From contig DIHE01000138.1 in assembly GCA_002420005.1 (NCBI GenBank), positions 1-64,000 of the forward strand: a DNA stretch of 64,000 nucleotides, in the 5' to 3' direction. This DNA comes from Holophagales bacterium UBA5704. GTDB taxonomy: Bacteria > Acidobacteriota > Thermoanaerobaculia > Multivoradales > UBA5704. The notes beneath the pieces are model-generated. The model was not told the DNA's origin. It worked only from the letters and a program-made list of their open reading frames with translations, and did no database searches. Both the position numbers and the translations under genes were made by a program. Shown here piece by piece: positions 25,292-34,433 of the stretch (within the stretch, counting starts at the first letter, position 1; each line of letters starts with the position of its first letter).

Positions 25292-25903
25292 TCACTCGGG
25301 AATCGTTCGGGATTGGAGCCGCGCGTAATCTTCCGGCACGTCCAGGTCGGCGAGCGCCGCCTCGGGCCAGGGGAGGACTTCCGCGGCGTGACGGTGCTTC
25401 TTGACGACCTGCCGGCCGCACCCCTCTCCAGTCATCGTGAGCAGCTCGCCGAACAGGGATCGATCATAAAGCATGGGAGGGGCGTTCACTCCCGCATAGT
25501 CCGAGATGACGAGCGGGGCCGTGGTCGCGCGGTAGCGGTCGACCAGGGCGGCGAGCATGTCCGCCGTCACGAACGGCATGTCGGCCAGCATCACCAGGGC
25601 CGCGCGCACGTCGGCGGGAAGGGCGGCGACGCCGGCCTTGAGCGAGGAGTTGATGCCGCTCGCGTAGTCCGGATTGAGCACCACCCGGCAGGGGAGCCCG
25701 TCGAGCTCGCGGCGGGTCCGTTCCGCCTCATGGCCGAGCACCACCAGGAGCGGATCGAGGCCACCGGCGAGGAGGCGCCGGGCGGCGCCGCGCAGCACGC
25801 TCTCGCCGCCGAGATCGAAAAGCAGCTTGTTGCTCCCCATCCGGCTCGACAAGCCGGCGGCGAGGAGGATGCCGGCGACGGGGCCGGTGCGGTGGTCAGA
25901 CAT
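25292..25903 (-). CDS. mocA: Molybdopterin cytidylyltransferase (MocA/MobA-like)
   Basis: 203 residues of the MobA-like nucleotidyltransferase fold. The signature LAAGLSSRMGSNKLL binds the nucleotide, and VMLADMPFVTADML is the second conserved block. MocA attaches CMP to molybdopterin, making the cytosine dinucleotide cofactor used by xanthine-oxidase-family enzymes such as CoxL; the neighbours fit this. Its start overlaps the xdhC stop by 8 bp. MobA (GTP) and nicotine-blue-type enzymes are alternatives, less likely in this context. Confidence 0.88.
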   Translation of the reverse strand: MSDHRTGPVAGILLAAGLSSRMGSNKLLFDLGGESVLRGAARRLLAGGLDPLLVVLGHEAERTRRELDGLPCRVVLNPDYASGINSSLKAGVAALPADVRAALVMLADMPFVTADMLAALVDRYRATTAPLVISDYAGVNAPPMLYDRSLFGELLTMTGEGCGRQVVKKHRHAAEVLPWPEAALADLDVPEDYARLQSRTIPE

Positions 25904-26987
25904 GGATGGCCTCCCGGCGTGCGGCGAGATGGCCCGGCGTGCGCCGGGTGGTGAAGGCGAGCATCTCGGCGACGATGCTGAGCGCCACCTGGCGGGGACC
26001 GTCCGCCCCGAGGTCGAGCCCCACCGGGCCGAAGACCCGTTCCTGCTCTGCGGCGGTGGCGCCGATCTCGTGCAACATGGACTCCGTCCGGGCGCGGGGT
26101 CCGAGCACGCCGACGTAGGGGATGTCGGCGGCGAGCAGGCGCCGCACCCAGGCGCGGTCGATCGCCAGGGAGTGGGATTTCACCACGGCGAGCGTGCGCG
26201 CGGCCGGCGGCAGGGCGATCTCCTGGCTGTCCGGCCGGGCGGTGAGCAACGCGACTGCCTGCGGGAAGCCGGCCGGATCGAGCAGCGCCGGCCGGTGATC
26301 CACCAGGGTGACGCGAAACCCCACGTCCGCGGCATAGGCGACGAGCGGCCGGGCGTCCTCCCCGGCACCGCAGACGAGGAGATGCGGCGGCGGCGGGAGG
26401 ACCTCGAAGAAGACGGTGCGGCCACCCACCGTTTCGGTCACCGGTTTTCCGGCGGCGAGAAGGACGCGCGCCCGCTCGGCGGCTTCATCGTCCAGGGCAG
26501 GGGAGCCGAGGGAGCCGTGGTGCCTGCCCTCCGGCGCGGCGAGAAGCATCCCGCCGAGGCCGTCGCCCTCGACCACGGTTGCCAGGACAAAGGGGGCGTC
26601 TCCGGCGACCAGCTCGCGCAGGGTCGGGGCGAGACCGGCGAGCGGGCCGGCGGTCGCCGGTTGGATGAAGATGTCGATCGTTCCGTTGCACCCGAGCCCG
26701 AGGCCCCAGACCATGTCCTCGTCGGAGCCGGTGCTGTAGTGGCGCAGGCTCGGGACCTTGGAGGGGAGCACCTGCTGCCGGGCCACCTCGCGCACGTCGG
26801 CCTCCAGACAGCCACCGCTGACGCTTCCGAGGGTGTCCCCCGAGTCTTCGATGAGGAACTTGGCGCCGGGCCGGCGATAAGCAGAGCCCACGACCCGCAC
26901 CACCGTGGCCAGCGCGGCGCTACGCCCCGCCGCCGTCAGCGCGGCGAGCCGCACCAGCACCTCCGCTGTCTCTTTCCAATGATTCAT
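25896..26987 (-). CDS. xdhC: XdhC/CoxI family molybdenum-cofactor insertion factor
   Basis: 363 residues. The N-terminal XdhC domain contains ATVVRVVGSAYRRPGAKFLI, GSVSGGCLEADV and GLGLGCNGTIDIFIQP; the C-terminal Rossmann domain has HLLVCGAGEDARPLVAYA and SHSLAIDRAWVRRLLAADIP. Family members carry or insert sulfurated molybdenum cofactor into xanthine-oxidase-type enzymes. The likely client is the CoxSLM enzyme at 42.6-46.2 kb, since no closer hydroxylase is present. GGGGGAGGAC precedes the ATG at 26987. It heads the mocA-coxG operon and is divergent from the 27.1 kb sulfatase. Confidence 0.9.
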   Translation of the reverse strand: MNHWKETAEVLVRLAALTAAGRSAALATVVRVVGSAYRRPGAKFLIEDSGDTLGSVSGGCLEADVREVARQQVLPSKVPSLRHYSTGSDEDMVWGLGLGCNGTIDIFIQPATAGPLAGLAPTLRELVAGDAPFVLATVVEGDGLGGMLLAAPEGRHHGSLGSPALDDEAAERARVLLAAGKPVTETVGGRTVFFEVLPPPPHLLVCGAGEDARPLVAYAADVGFRVTLVDHRPALLDPAGFPQAVALLTARPDSQEIALPPAARTLAVVKSHSLAIDRAWVRRLLAADIPYVGVLGPRARTESMLHEIGATAAEQERVFGPVGLDLGADGPRQVALSIVAEMLAFTTRRTPGHLAARREAIHV

Positions 26988-27055
26988 GTCCTCCCCCAGG
27001 ACGCCGGACAACGATACCTCCTGGACATCGCGGTGACAAGAGATCGTCCGGTCTC

Positions 27056-27064
27056 TGGTATAGA
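27056..27064 (+). promoter_or_regulatory. Candidate extended -10 element upstream of the 560-aa sulfatase
   Basis: TGGTATAGA fits an extended -10 (TGn then TATAGA) 26 nt before the sulfatase ATG, in the 103-bp divergent gap with xdhC. No good -35 hexamer is placed at 17 bp, which an extended -10 can tolerate. Confidence 0.35.
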
Positions 27065-27090
27065 CTGCACGGCCTTTACGGGAGGTCGCC

Positions 27091-28773
27091 ATGTCAAGGA
27101 AACCGAATTTCATGATCATCATCACCGACCAGCAGAGTGCAAGACCTTACTGGCCGGAGCATTGGGAGAAAGAAAACCTCCCGGCCATGCAGTGGCTCCG
27201 CGCCAACGGCATGAGCTTCAACCGCGCCATCACGAATTCCTGCACCTGTTCGCCGGCCCGCGTCACCATGCTCACCGGCCTGTATCCTGCGCAGCATGGC
27301 GTGACCGAGGTCCTGGAGTTCGACAACATCACGCGCATCGTCGAAGACGTGACGGGCGGGCCGGACGCCACCGAAAAGCCGACGCCGCAGCAGGTCACCC
27401 AGGCGCTTTCGCTGAACATCAAGGAGCGCCGGCAGCAGGGCCTGTCTCCGAATCTGCAGAACCTGGGCAAGATCCTGAAGACCGCGGGCTACAACGTGGT
27501 GTTCAAGGGCAAGTGGCACCTCTCCAAGCCGGCCAACTACGTCGGCAGCCTGGGCCAGAAGTACTGGACCGACGCCGACGTCGACCAGCTGGCCGAGCGC
27601 TGGGGCTTCGACGGCTGGACGATGCCCGATGCGGGCGACAACCTGGCGGTCGAAAACATGGGCGGCGGCGAGGTGCGCAACGACCAGCGCTTCATCGACG
27701 GGCACGGCCAGGCGGCCAAGTACGGCGACAGCATTCCCCTGGAGAAGCGGGAGCACGACAGCGTGCGCCACTTCCTGACCACCTATGACGACGACAAGCC
27801 TTTCTGTCTCGTCGTCTCCCTGGTCAACCCGCACGACGTGCTGGCCTATCCCGGCACGGCCGCGGGCATGTTGCCGGACGGTACGCCGCTCTACCAGGCT
27901 GCGGGCTACCGCGACGAGGACTTCATGCACCTGCCGATCAACCGGCCGCCCACCTGGAACGAGGACCTGTCGACCAAGCCGCAGGCGCAGACGCAGTTCC
28001 GCGTGGTGAGCAACCAGGGCGGCGGCATGATCGCCGCCGACGACGAGAAATCCCAGCTCGCCTATTGCCGTTTCTACGCCTACCTCTGCAAGCACGTCGA
28101 CCACCAGATCATGGAAGTGATCAAGACTCTCCAGGGAACGAAACACTTCGAGGACACCGTCATCGTCCGCCTGAGCGATCATGGCGACATGGCGATGGCG
28201 CACGGCCTGCAGCGGCAAAAAATGTTCAACGTCTACGAAGAGACCCTGAACGTTCCGTTCATCATCGCGAACCATCCGCTGATCGCGAAGGGGGAGGAGA
28301 CCGATGCGCTGGTGAGCCTGATCGACGTCTTGCCGACGCTCTCCAACCTCGCCGGAGTGCCGGACGCGAGCCGCTGGACGTTCAAGGGGCGGGACCTGAC
28401 GCCGATCCTCGCCAATCCGCGCGCCGAGGTGCAGGATTACCTGCACTTCACCTACGAGGACCTCTACTTTTTCGTCCCCGCCGCGAGCCATATCCGGGCG
28501 ATCGTGGAAAAGCGCTGGAAATACGCGGTCTATTACGACGTCCACACGAACGCGCCGTTCGAATACGAGATGTACGACATGGCGGTGCCGCGCGACCAGC
28601 GGGAGGTGGTGAACCTGGCCCACCCGAGCACTCCGGTCTCCCCCGAGATCGCCGCCGAGCGCGAGCGGCTGCACCAGAAGCTCATCCGGGTCATGGAGAC
28701 TCTGGGCACCACCCCCACCGGCATCGTCTGGCCGGCGCACTGGGGCGAGCAGAGGAGGGGAGAGGAGGCGTAG
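27091..28773 (+). CDS. Cytoplasmic-type sulfatase/arylsulfatase family hydrolase
   Basis: 560 residues with no signal peptide. The metal site NFMIIITDQQS opens the protein and the formylglycine motif is CTCSPARVTMLTGLYPAQHG with the key Cys at ~53. GKWHL, a late VIVRLSDHGDMAMAHG and a family C-terminal strand domain are also present. Lack of a leader suggests it acts on an imported or internal sulfate or phosphonate ester; choline-sulfatase-like and phosphonate monoester hydrolase-like members share this layout. GGGAGG lies 6 nt before the ATG. It ends at a strong hairpin shared with the convergent di-heme gene. Confidence 0.88.
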   Translation: MSRKPNFMIIITDQQSARPYWPEHWEKENLPAMQWLRANGMSFNRAITNSCTCSPARVTMLTGLYPAQHGVTEVLEFDNITRIVEDVTGGPDATEKPTPQQVTQALSLNIKERRQQGLSPNLQNLGKILKTAGYNVVFKGKWHLSKPANYVGSLGQKYWTDADVDQLAERWGFDGWTMPDAGDNLAVENMGGGEVRNDQRFIDGHGQAAKYGDSIPLEKREHDSVRHFLTTYDDDKPFCLVVSLVNPHDVLAYPGTAAGMLPDGTPLYQAAGYRDEDFMHLPINRPPTWNEDLSTKPQAQTQFRVVSNQGGGMIAADDEKSQLAYCRFYAYLCKHVDHQIMEVIKTLQGTKHFEDTVIVRLSDHGDMAMAHGLQRQKMFNVYEETLNVPFIIANHPLIAKGEETDALVSLIDVLPTLSNLAGVPDASRWTFKGRDLTPILANPRAEVQDYLHFTYEDLYFFVPAASHIRAIVEKRWKYAVYYDVHTNAPFEYEMYDMAVPRDQREVVNLAHPSTPVSPEIAAERERLHQKLIRVMETLGTTPTGIVWPAHWGEQRRGEEA

Positions 28774-28813
28774 GCCCCGGGAGCCGGTCGCCAGCCCCGG
28801 GGGGGGCCGGCCC

Positions 28814-28845
28814 TTGGCTGCCTGCTGCGCCCAGCAGGCAGCCAA
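28814..28845. terminator. Bidirectional hairpin terminator
   Basis: A perfect 14-bp inverted repeat (arms 28814-28827 and 28832-28845, TTGGCTGCCTGCTG and its complement) with a 4-nt loop CGCC. It lies between the convergent sulfatase and di-heme genes. AA and TT flank the stem, but long T tracts are absent. Confidence 0.6.
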
Positions 28846-28887
28846 CCTCGCGGGCCACACCTCAACCTCTCCTTGCTCCTGCCTGCC

Positions 28888-31779
28888 TCAAGGCCGGCTG
28901 TCCGGGTCCGCCGGATCTGTGTGGGCGTCTCGCTCGTCTCCGTCCCAGGCGCCGTCCCCGTCGCGGTCTACGCCGGCGCGCTCTCCGGAGCCGGGTGGCT
29001 GGCAGGTGTAGGTCACGGGGCGGCCGTAGTCCGTGGCCAGAGAGCGCAGGGCCGCGGCGGTGACCGGCGCCTGCGCTTGCCGGTCTCTCGCGAACAGACC
29101 CGATCCCAGGTACAGGAAGCCGGCCTCGTCGCCGAAGACCCTGGACTTGGCGACGAGATCACACTCTCCGGCCTCCGCGCGTTGGCGCAGGAGGTCGATG
29201 CGGGCGCTCACCGCCGCGGGGCTCCCTGCCTTGTGGGTGACCTGTTGGCCCACGACCGGTGCCAGGTTGGTGGGAAACGCCAGGAGGAACGCCTCGATCT
29301 GCCGCCGCTGAACGTCCCCGGCGGGGCCATCCGGGATCCCGTTGTTGCCGGGCCCGTTGAAGCTCTCCGAGAAGCTGATCCCATGGGTGAACCGGAACAC
29401 CGAATCGACGCTCCCATCGTGGAGCATGCCGAATCCGCGGACCTGCTCTCCCTTGAAGCTGGTGTCACTGCCGGGAAACCCGGGGTTCTCGGGATTCCCG
29501 AACATTCCGACTTTTTGATAGAGGTTCCGCAGGTGGGGGGTCTTGAAGAGCTGCGGATTGAAGTCGAAGCTCGACAGGCCGGAGGTGCCGAAGAATCCAG
29601 GTTTCGCGGTGCCCGGGTTGGCCGTCGGGTCGATCGTGTGGCAACTGCTGCAGGAGAGGACGTTGACCTCTCCCGCCGCCGTCGGGATCCCGCAATTGAC
29701 CGTGTCGAAGAGCCGGCGGCCGGCCTCCTGGTCCGCCGTCAACACGTTGTCGATCCGCCGATTCGGATTCGGTGGATAGGTGAGCTGCAGGATGAAGTCG
29801 GTGAACGCCTCCATGTCCTCAGGCGGGATGGTCGCATGGCGCCCGAGCAGAGCGGGGAAGGCTCCATTGAACTGGCCGAACGCCGCACGCTCGTCGAAGG
29901 TCCCGCCATCCGGCTGCTCGCTCGGCGCGGCGTTGCCGCCGGTGCGGTCGCCGCGCCAGTGCATCGAGCCATGGCTGGCCATGCCGCGCAGGCTCTGCGT
30001 CGACATCGGGCCTTTCATCGGGTGGAAGATGGGCTCCATGGGCTGACCCGTGACCAGATTGAGCAGGAGGCTGATGAAGGGACCGGGGTTGTCGATCACC
30101 TCCTCGTCGGGGTTGCCGAGATCCCACGTCAGGCTGTCGAAATCGCCGAATGCGTGACAGCTCGCGCAAGAGGAGTCGCCGTGGCTCGACGAGAATCTGG
30201 CGTCGTAGAGGAACCGGCGGCCGGTGACGATACTCGGCGGCTCCGGGTTGTGCATCAGGACGTGCTCCGTCTCCTCCCGCCGGCTGGTGTCGAGAACCGA
30301 GATCCCGTTGTCGAACCGGGTCATCACATAGAGCTGCCCGCGCTCCTCGTCGAGGATCAGGCCGGTGGGGCCGCCGCCGCTCACCGGGATGTGGCTCGCG
30401 GCGCTCGGCACGAAGGTGTTCGTTTCGAGCTGCGCCGTGGAGAAGACCCCCACTTTGCCGGATCCCAGGGCTGCGACGTAGAGGGTCGCGCCATTGCCGC
30501 TCACCGCCATGCCCTGGGGCAATGCGAGGGAGCGATCGTTCTCGGCGTTCGGGAGCGGCGCGCAGCAGCTGCTGTAGTCGATGTGCTTGTTCAGGTGCCG
30601 CGCCGCGACGCCGCCACCTGGCGCGAGCACGGTGATCCGGCTCTCGTGCAGATGGCCGCGCAGGCTGTGCCCGGCGAAGGTGCCGGGGCCTTCGAACCGC
30701 GCGGTGTTGTTCGCCTCGGTGTTGGCGACATAAACCTTTCCGTTCACGGGATTGACGGCCATCGTGTACAGGACGGTGCCGACACCCTGGAAGAAGCCGC
30801 CTGCTCCCGGCATCTGGCGCGGCGGGTTGGCCATGGCGTCGAGCACGAACACGTCCTTGTCGGGCAGCGAGAACCTCACGTACGGGTCGCGGGTGCGGCC
30901 GAGCGCGTCGACCCAGTGCGAGCCGTTCCACTGGACGATGGCCCCGATCTCGGGCGCCGGGCGGCCTGCGTAATTGGTCACCGGCCCCGGGGCGCCATCC
31001 GGCCCGAAGCCGTCCGGGAGCGCCGCCTCGCCGACGATGGTGGTCCGGTTGCCGGTGTGGAAGCCGGCGGCGTACACCCGGGAGCCGTCCGGCGTCACCG
31101 CGAGGGCGCGCGGCGTATCCGTGAAGAGGGTCACGATCGTCAGCGGCGTGCCGCCCAGCCCGTTGCCCAGCCCGTTCGCGTCGAACACCCAGACATCCGC
31201 GCGCCCCACGCCCGGCGTCGTGAGCTGTGGATCGAACGGGAGGTTCTGGCCGCGATGGGCCGTGGTGATGAAGGCCCGCCTGCGCCCTGGTCCGGCAAAC
31301 ACGATGTCGCGCGGCTCGTCGCCGACGAGGAGCGTCCGCTCGACCCGCCCGCCCGTCTCGTCGTCGTCATCGAGCTCCACGATGCTCACGCTGTCGGAGA
31401 GGTGGTTGACCACCCAGATCTCGCGATTCGTCCGTGCCGCGACGGCGACCGGCTCGAGGCCCACCGGGATGGAGGCGGTGTGGGTGAGCCGCCTCCCCTG
31501 GATGCGGAAGATTTCGAGCCGGTTGTCGGGCGTGTTGACGGCGAACAGGTGCCGTTTGTCCGGAGACAGGGCGAGCGGACGCACCTGCCCGCTCTCGAAG
31601 AGCGTGTACGAGGGCGAGGTCGCGGCGGAGCGGTGGGATCGGAGGCCGGCCACCGGTTCCGCCGACGCCTCGGAAGGACGGCCCGCGCCGGGAACGAAAA
31701 AGAGCACTGGCAGGAATGTAAGGGCCGCGAAGGCCATGAGCGACACCATCCAACGACGGGTAGAATGTTTTGGACGCAT
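28888..31779 (-). CDS. Exported beta-propeller / di-heme cytochrome c-peroxidase-like protein
   Basis: 963 residues. An N-terminal membrane or signal segment (MVSLMAFAALTFLPVLFFVPG) is followed by YVTN/NHL-type propeller repeats (RPLALSPDKRHLFAVNTPDN, PRALAVTPDGSRVYAAGFHT, LPQGMAVSGNGATLYVAALG) over ~60-510. Two heme-c sites follow: CASCH (~538) and CSSCH (~709), within a region like MauG/CcpA cytochrome-c peroxidases. A DxDxDG calcium-type motif (DRDGDGAWDGDE) ends the protein. A periplasmic redox role is likely; the substrate is unknown. AGGAGGAGAG precedes the ATG at 31779. It is divergent from the halogenase-like gene. Confidence 0.82.
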   Translation of the reverse strand: MRPKHSTRRWMVSLMAFAALTFLPVLFFVPGAGRPSEASAEPVAGLRSHRSAATSPSYTLFESGQVRPLALSPDKRHLFAVNTPDNRLEIFRIQGRRLTHTASIPVGLEPVAVAARTNREIWVVNHLSDSVSIVELDDDDETGGRVERTLLVGDEPRDIVFAGPGRRRAFITTAHRGQNLPFDPQLTTPGVGRADVWVFDANGLGNGLGGTPLTIVTLFTDTPRALAVTPDGSRVYAAGFHTGNRTTIVGEAALPDGFGPDGAPGPVTNYAGRPAPEIGAIVQWNGSHWVDALGRTRDPYVRFSLPDKDVFVLDAMANPPRQMPGAGGFFQGVGTVLYTMAVNPVNGKVYVANTEANNTARFEGPGTFAGHSLRGHLHESRITVLAPGGGVAARHLNKHIDYSSCCAPLPNAENDRSLALPQGMAVSGNGATLYVAALGSGKVGVFSTAQLETNTFVPSAASHIPVSGGGPTGLILDEERGQLYVMTRFDNGISVLDTSRREETEHVLMHNPEPPSIVTGRRFLYDARFSSSHGDSSCASCHAFGDFDSLTWDLGNPDEEVIDNPGPFISLLLNLVTGQPMEPIFHPMKGPMSTQSLRGMASHGSMHWRGDRTGGNAAPSEQPDGGTFDERAAFGQFNGAFPALLGRHATIPPEDMEAFTDFILQLTYPPNPNRRIDNVLTADQEAGRRLFDTVNCGIPTAAGEVNVLSCSSCHTIDPTANPGTAKPGFFGTSGLSSFDFNPQLFKTPHLRNLYQKVGMFGNPENPGFPGSDTSFKGEQVRGFGMLHDGSVDSVFRFTHGISFSESFNGPGNNGIPDGPAGDVQRRQIEAFLLAFPTNLAPVVGQQVTHKAGSPAAVSARIDLLRQRAEAGECDLVAKSRVFGDEAGFLYLGSGLFARDRQAQAPVTAAALRSLATDYGRPVTYTCQPPGSGERAGVDRDGDGAWDGDERDAHTDPADPDSRP

Positions 31780-31936
31780 TGCGATCCTCTCCTCCTTGGT
31801 CTTTCCGTGCTCGCTGTTGATACGCGCTTCTGCTTCCACTTGACCCAGAACGTACTGGAGGGCGCGGTTCACTCACCTGGCGGGCATCCCGGCGGAGGCC
31901 CCCTGGCAGGAGCCGCCTTGATAGACTCCCCCCGCC

Positions 31937-33220
31937 ATGACCGCCGCCTCCTTCTCTCCGGACGCCGACGTTCTCGTGATCGGCGGTGGCCCTGCCGGGG
32001 CGACCGCCGCTCTCGTTCTGGCGCGGGCGGGGCTGCGGGTCCGGCTACTCGAACGGGAACCGTTTCCGCGCTTCCACGTCGGGGAATCGCTTCTGCCGCG
32101 CAACATGGCCTTGTTCCAGGAGCTCGGGCTGCTCGATGCGCTCGCCGGCGTGCCGCGGGTGCGCAAGCTGGGGGCCGAATTCGTTCTGGGCCATGGGCAG
32201 GACCCGGGGCTCTTTCCCTTCACCATGGGGATGCTGCCCGGCCCTTCCGAGTCCTTCAACCTCGAACGTGGGCCGTTCGACACCATGCTGCTCGACGAAG
32301 CCCGCAAGGCCGGTGTGGAGGTGGCGGAGGGGACCGTCCTCAAGAAGATCCTCCGCCTTGAAGAAGGGCGCGTCGAGATCCTCACCGAGACGGGTGCGAC
32401 TCTGAGCGGCCGCGTTCTCGTCGATGCGAGCGGCCAGTCGACCCTCCTCGGCAAACACCTCGGACTGCGCCGGACCCTGCCGGACCTCAAGAAGGTCGCC
32501 TACTTCGGCCACTTCGAGAACGTCCGGCGCCGGCCGGGCGACGAGGGGGGCTACATCGTCATCGTCATGGCGGACGAGGGCTGGTTCTGGTCGATCCCGC
32601 TCAATGAGACGAAGACCAGCATCGGCCTGGTGATGGGGATGGATCAGGCGAAGAGCCTGGGGATTCCACCGGACCAGATCCTCGCCTGGGCGATCGAGCG
32701 GTGTCCCACGCTACGGGAGCGCACGGCCGCCGCCGTCTTTCCCGCCGAGACCCACGTGATCGCCGACTTCAGCTACCGCTGTGCGCCGTACGCAGGCCCC
32801 GGGTACTTCCTGGTGGGCGATGCCGCCGCGTTCGTCGATCCGATCTTTTCCACCGGTGTCTGCATGGGCATGATGACCGCCGCCGAAGCCGCCCGGGGCA
32901 TCCTCTCCCTCCTGCGGGGAGAGGAGAGCCCGGCGCGGGTGCGGCGGCGGTACCGGCGGTATGTGGACGACAGCACGGGCATCTTCTTTCGCCTGATCCG
33001 CCTGTACTATCACCATTCCTTCCGCGAGCTGTTCCTGAACGGGCAAGGCCCGCTCAAGGTCCACCGCGCCACCATGTCGATCCTCGCCGGCCACGTCTTC
33101 CCGCGGCCACCCTTCGCCCTGCGTTGGCGTATCCGCCTGCTCGACCTCCTCGTGCGGCTCAACCGCCACGTGCAGCTCGTCCCGGCGCGCGAGCGGTTTT
33201 CGCTGGTTGGTCAAAAATAG
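31937..33220 (+). CDS. FAD-dependent oxidoreductase, flavin-halogenase-like
   Basis: 427 residues. The FAD-binding GGGPAGATAALVLARAG is N-terminal, then FPRFHVGESLLPRN, DGR-like and GDAAAFVDPIFSTGVCMGM as the third FAD block. A WxWxIP motif is present as GWFWSIPL (~217), the hallmark of flavin-dependent halogenases, although related reductases share the fold. The catalytic Lys cannot be assigned with confidence. Possible roles are halogenation or oxidation of a carrier-bound or lipid substrate. No carrier protein, NRPS or PKS gene is nearby. The 3' end overlaps the convergent amidinotransferase by 10 bp. Confidence 0.8.
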   Translation: MTAASFSPDADVLVIGGGPAGATAALVLARAGLRVRLLEREPFPRFHVGESLLPRNMALFQELGLLDALAGVPRVRKLGAEFVLGHGQDPGLFPFTMGMLPGPSESFNLERGPFDTMLLDEARKAGVEVAEGTVLKKILRLEEGRVEILTETGATLSGRVLVDASGQSTLLGKHLGLRRTLPDLKKVAYFGHFENVRRRPGDEGGYIVIVMADEGWFWSIPLNETKTSIGLVMGMDQAKSLGIPPDQILAWAIERCPTLRERTAAAVFPAETHVIADFSYRCAPYAGPGYFLVGDAAAFVDPIFSTGVCMGMMTAAEAARGILSLLRGEESPARVRRRYRRYVDDSTGIFFRLIRLYYHHSFRELFLNGQGPLKVHRATMSILAGHVFPRPPFALRWRIRLLDLLVRLNRHVQLVPARERFSLVGQK

Positions 33221-34293
33221 GACGCCGCGTCTCCCCGCCGCCGCACATCGAGCGTGGCGCAGTGGAAGGAACCGCCGAACGCATAGAAGTTGGTGAAGTT
33301 GCAGGAGATGGGTTTGAACCCCCAGTCGCGGAGCTTCTGGATCAGCTCGTGCTCCTGGCGCTCGACGATGACCCGCTCCTCGTCGAGCATCAGGAGATTC
33401 ATGCTCACCCAGCGGCTGCTCATGTAGAGCGGGTGGGTGACGGAGAAGGCGGGAGGCGGTGCGGCGAGGACGTCCCAGGTGCGAAAGATGTCGGGCACCG
33501 TGGGCACACGCTCCGGATTGATGAGGAGCTTGCCCGGTGCGAGCGGCATCAGCGAGGCATCGATGTGCATGGGATGAGAGTCCCGCAGGGTGATCTCGTG
33601 AATACGGTAGGGGGCGCCGAGATGGCGGCGGAGCCACTCGATGCCGAAGGCGTTGGTCACATGGCTGCGCTGCACGACCAGGTCGTAGCCGAAGCGCAGG
33701 AAGTCGGCGGCGTCGAAGGTGGGCTCGTATTCGGTGATGATCGACTCGAACCTGTCAGGGTCCTCGATGTCTTCGGAGGGCTGTGTGTAGAGGGCATCGC
33801 TCAGTTCGGGGGAGGGAGCGGCGGTCCAGCGTGCACCGCGCCGGAAGTACTCCTTGAGCAGGGGGCGGAAGGAATGGACCTCGAAGTGACGGCTTCGCCA
33901 GGCCAGGGGGGTTTCGATGATTTCATCCCCCACGACGAGCAGCAGGTCGCGGGGCATGGCTGCATACAGTCCGGTGCTTTCCCATTGCGGAGTGCCATAG
34001 CGCCGGGTGAAGTCGTGGCCTTCGGGCCGCTGGACGGTGACTCCTTCGCCCTGAAGGATGTGAACGAATTCATCGAGGTCGCGGCGGGCGGCTGCGATGC
34101 GTTCGGCGGGGAAAGGGCGTCCCGCATTCGTTTGGAAGAACGCTTTCTGGTCGGACGGCACCGTGGCTTCGAGCGCGTCCGACCAGGGAGGGACGGCGGC
34201 GCCATCGACGACGCCCACGATCACCTCCTCGAGGGGGTCCCACTCATTGTGCGAGCACACAGGAGAAGGACTCGAAGCGACAGGAGAATTCAT
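33211..34293 (-). CDS. Amidinotransferase (glycine amidinotransferase-like)
   Basis: 360 residues of the pentein-fold amidinotransferase family. CSHNEWDPLEEVIVGVVDG opens the protein; RDSHPMHIDASLMPLAPGK gives the catalytic His/Asp block and GGSFHCATLDVRR near the C terminus carries the nucleophilic Cys. The overall length and these blocks match L-arginine:glycine amidinotransferase and inosamine-phosphate amidinotransferase types, which move an amidino group from arginine to an amine. The acceptor here is unknown. It converges on the flavoprotein gene and lies 140 bp from the VWA lipoprotein. Confidence 0.88.
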   Translation of the reverse strand: MNSPVASSPSPVCSHNEWDPLEEVIVGVVDGAAVPPWSDALEATVPSDQKAFFQTNAGRPFPAERIAAARRDLDEFVHILQGEGVTVQRPEGHDFTRRYGTPQWESTGLYAAMPRDLLLVVGDEIIETPLAWRSRHFEVHSFRPLLKEYFRRGARWTAAPSPELSDALYTQPSEDIEDPDRFESIITEYEPTFDAADFLRFGYDLVVQRSHVTNAFGIEWLRRHLGAPYRIHEITLRDSHPMHIDASLMPLAPGKLLINPERVPTVPDIFRTWDVLAAPPPAFSVTHPLYMSSRWVSMNLLMLDEERVIVERQEHELIQKLRDWGFKPISCNFTNFYAFGGSFHCATLDVRRRGDAASYF

Positions 34294-34433
34294 ACGTTTG
34301 CCCTCTTTGGGTTCACTTTGGCGTCAGCGTTGCCGATTTTAAGAAAGCCGAAGACGCAGTCTGTCGGCCTGACATGGGCCGGCATTCTACAACCGACAAC
34401 GTTGGAAGCCGTCGCGAACAAGGGCCGGAGGGC

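Noticed and set aside
28873..32361. 1162-codon plus-strand frame opposite the di-heme gene
   Set aside because: Shadow of the minus-strand gene; no motifs, and it runs into the flavoprotein region in another frame.
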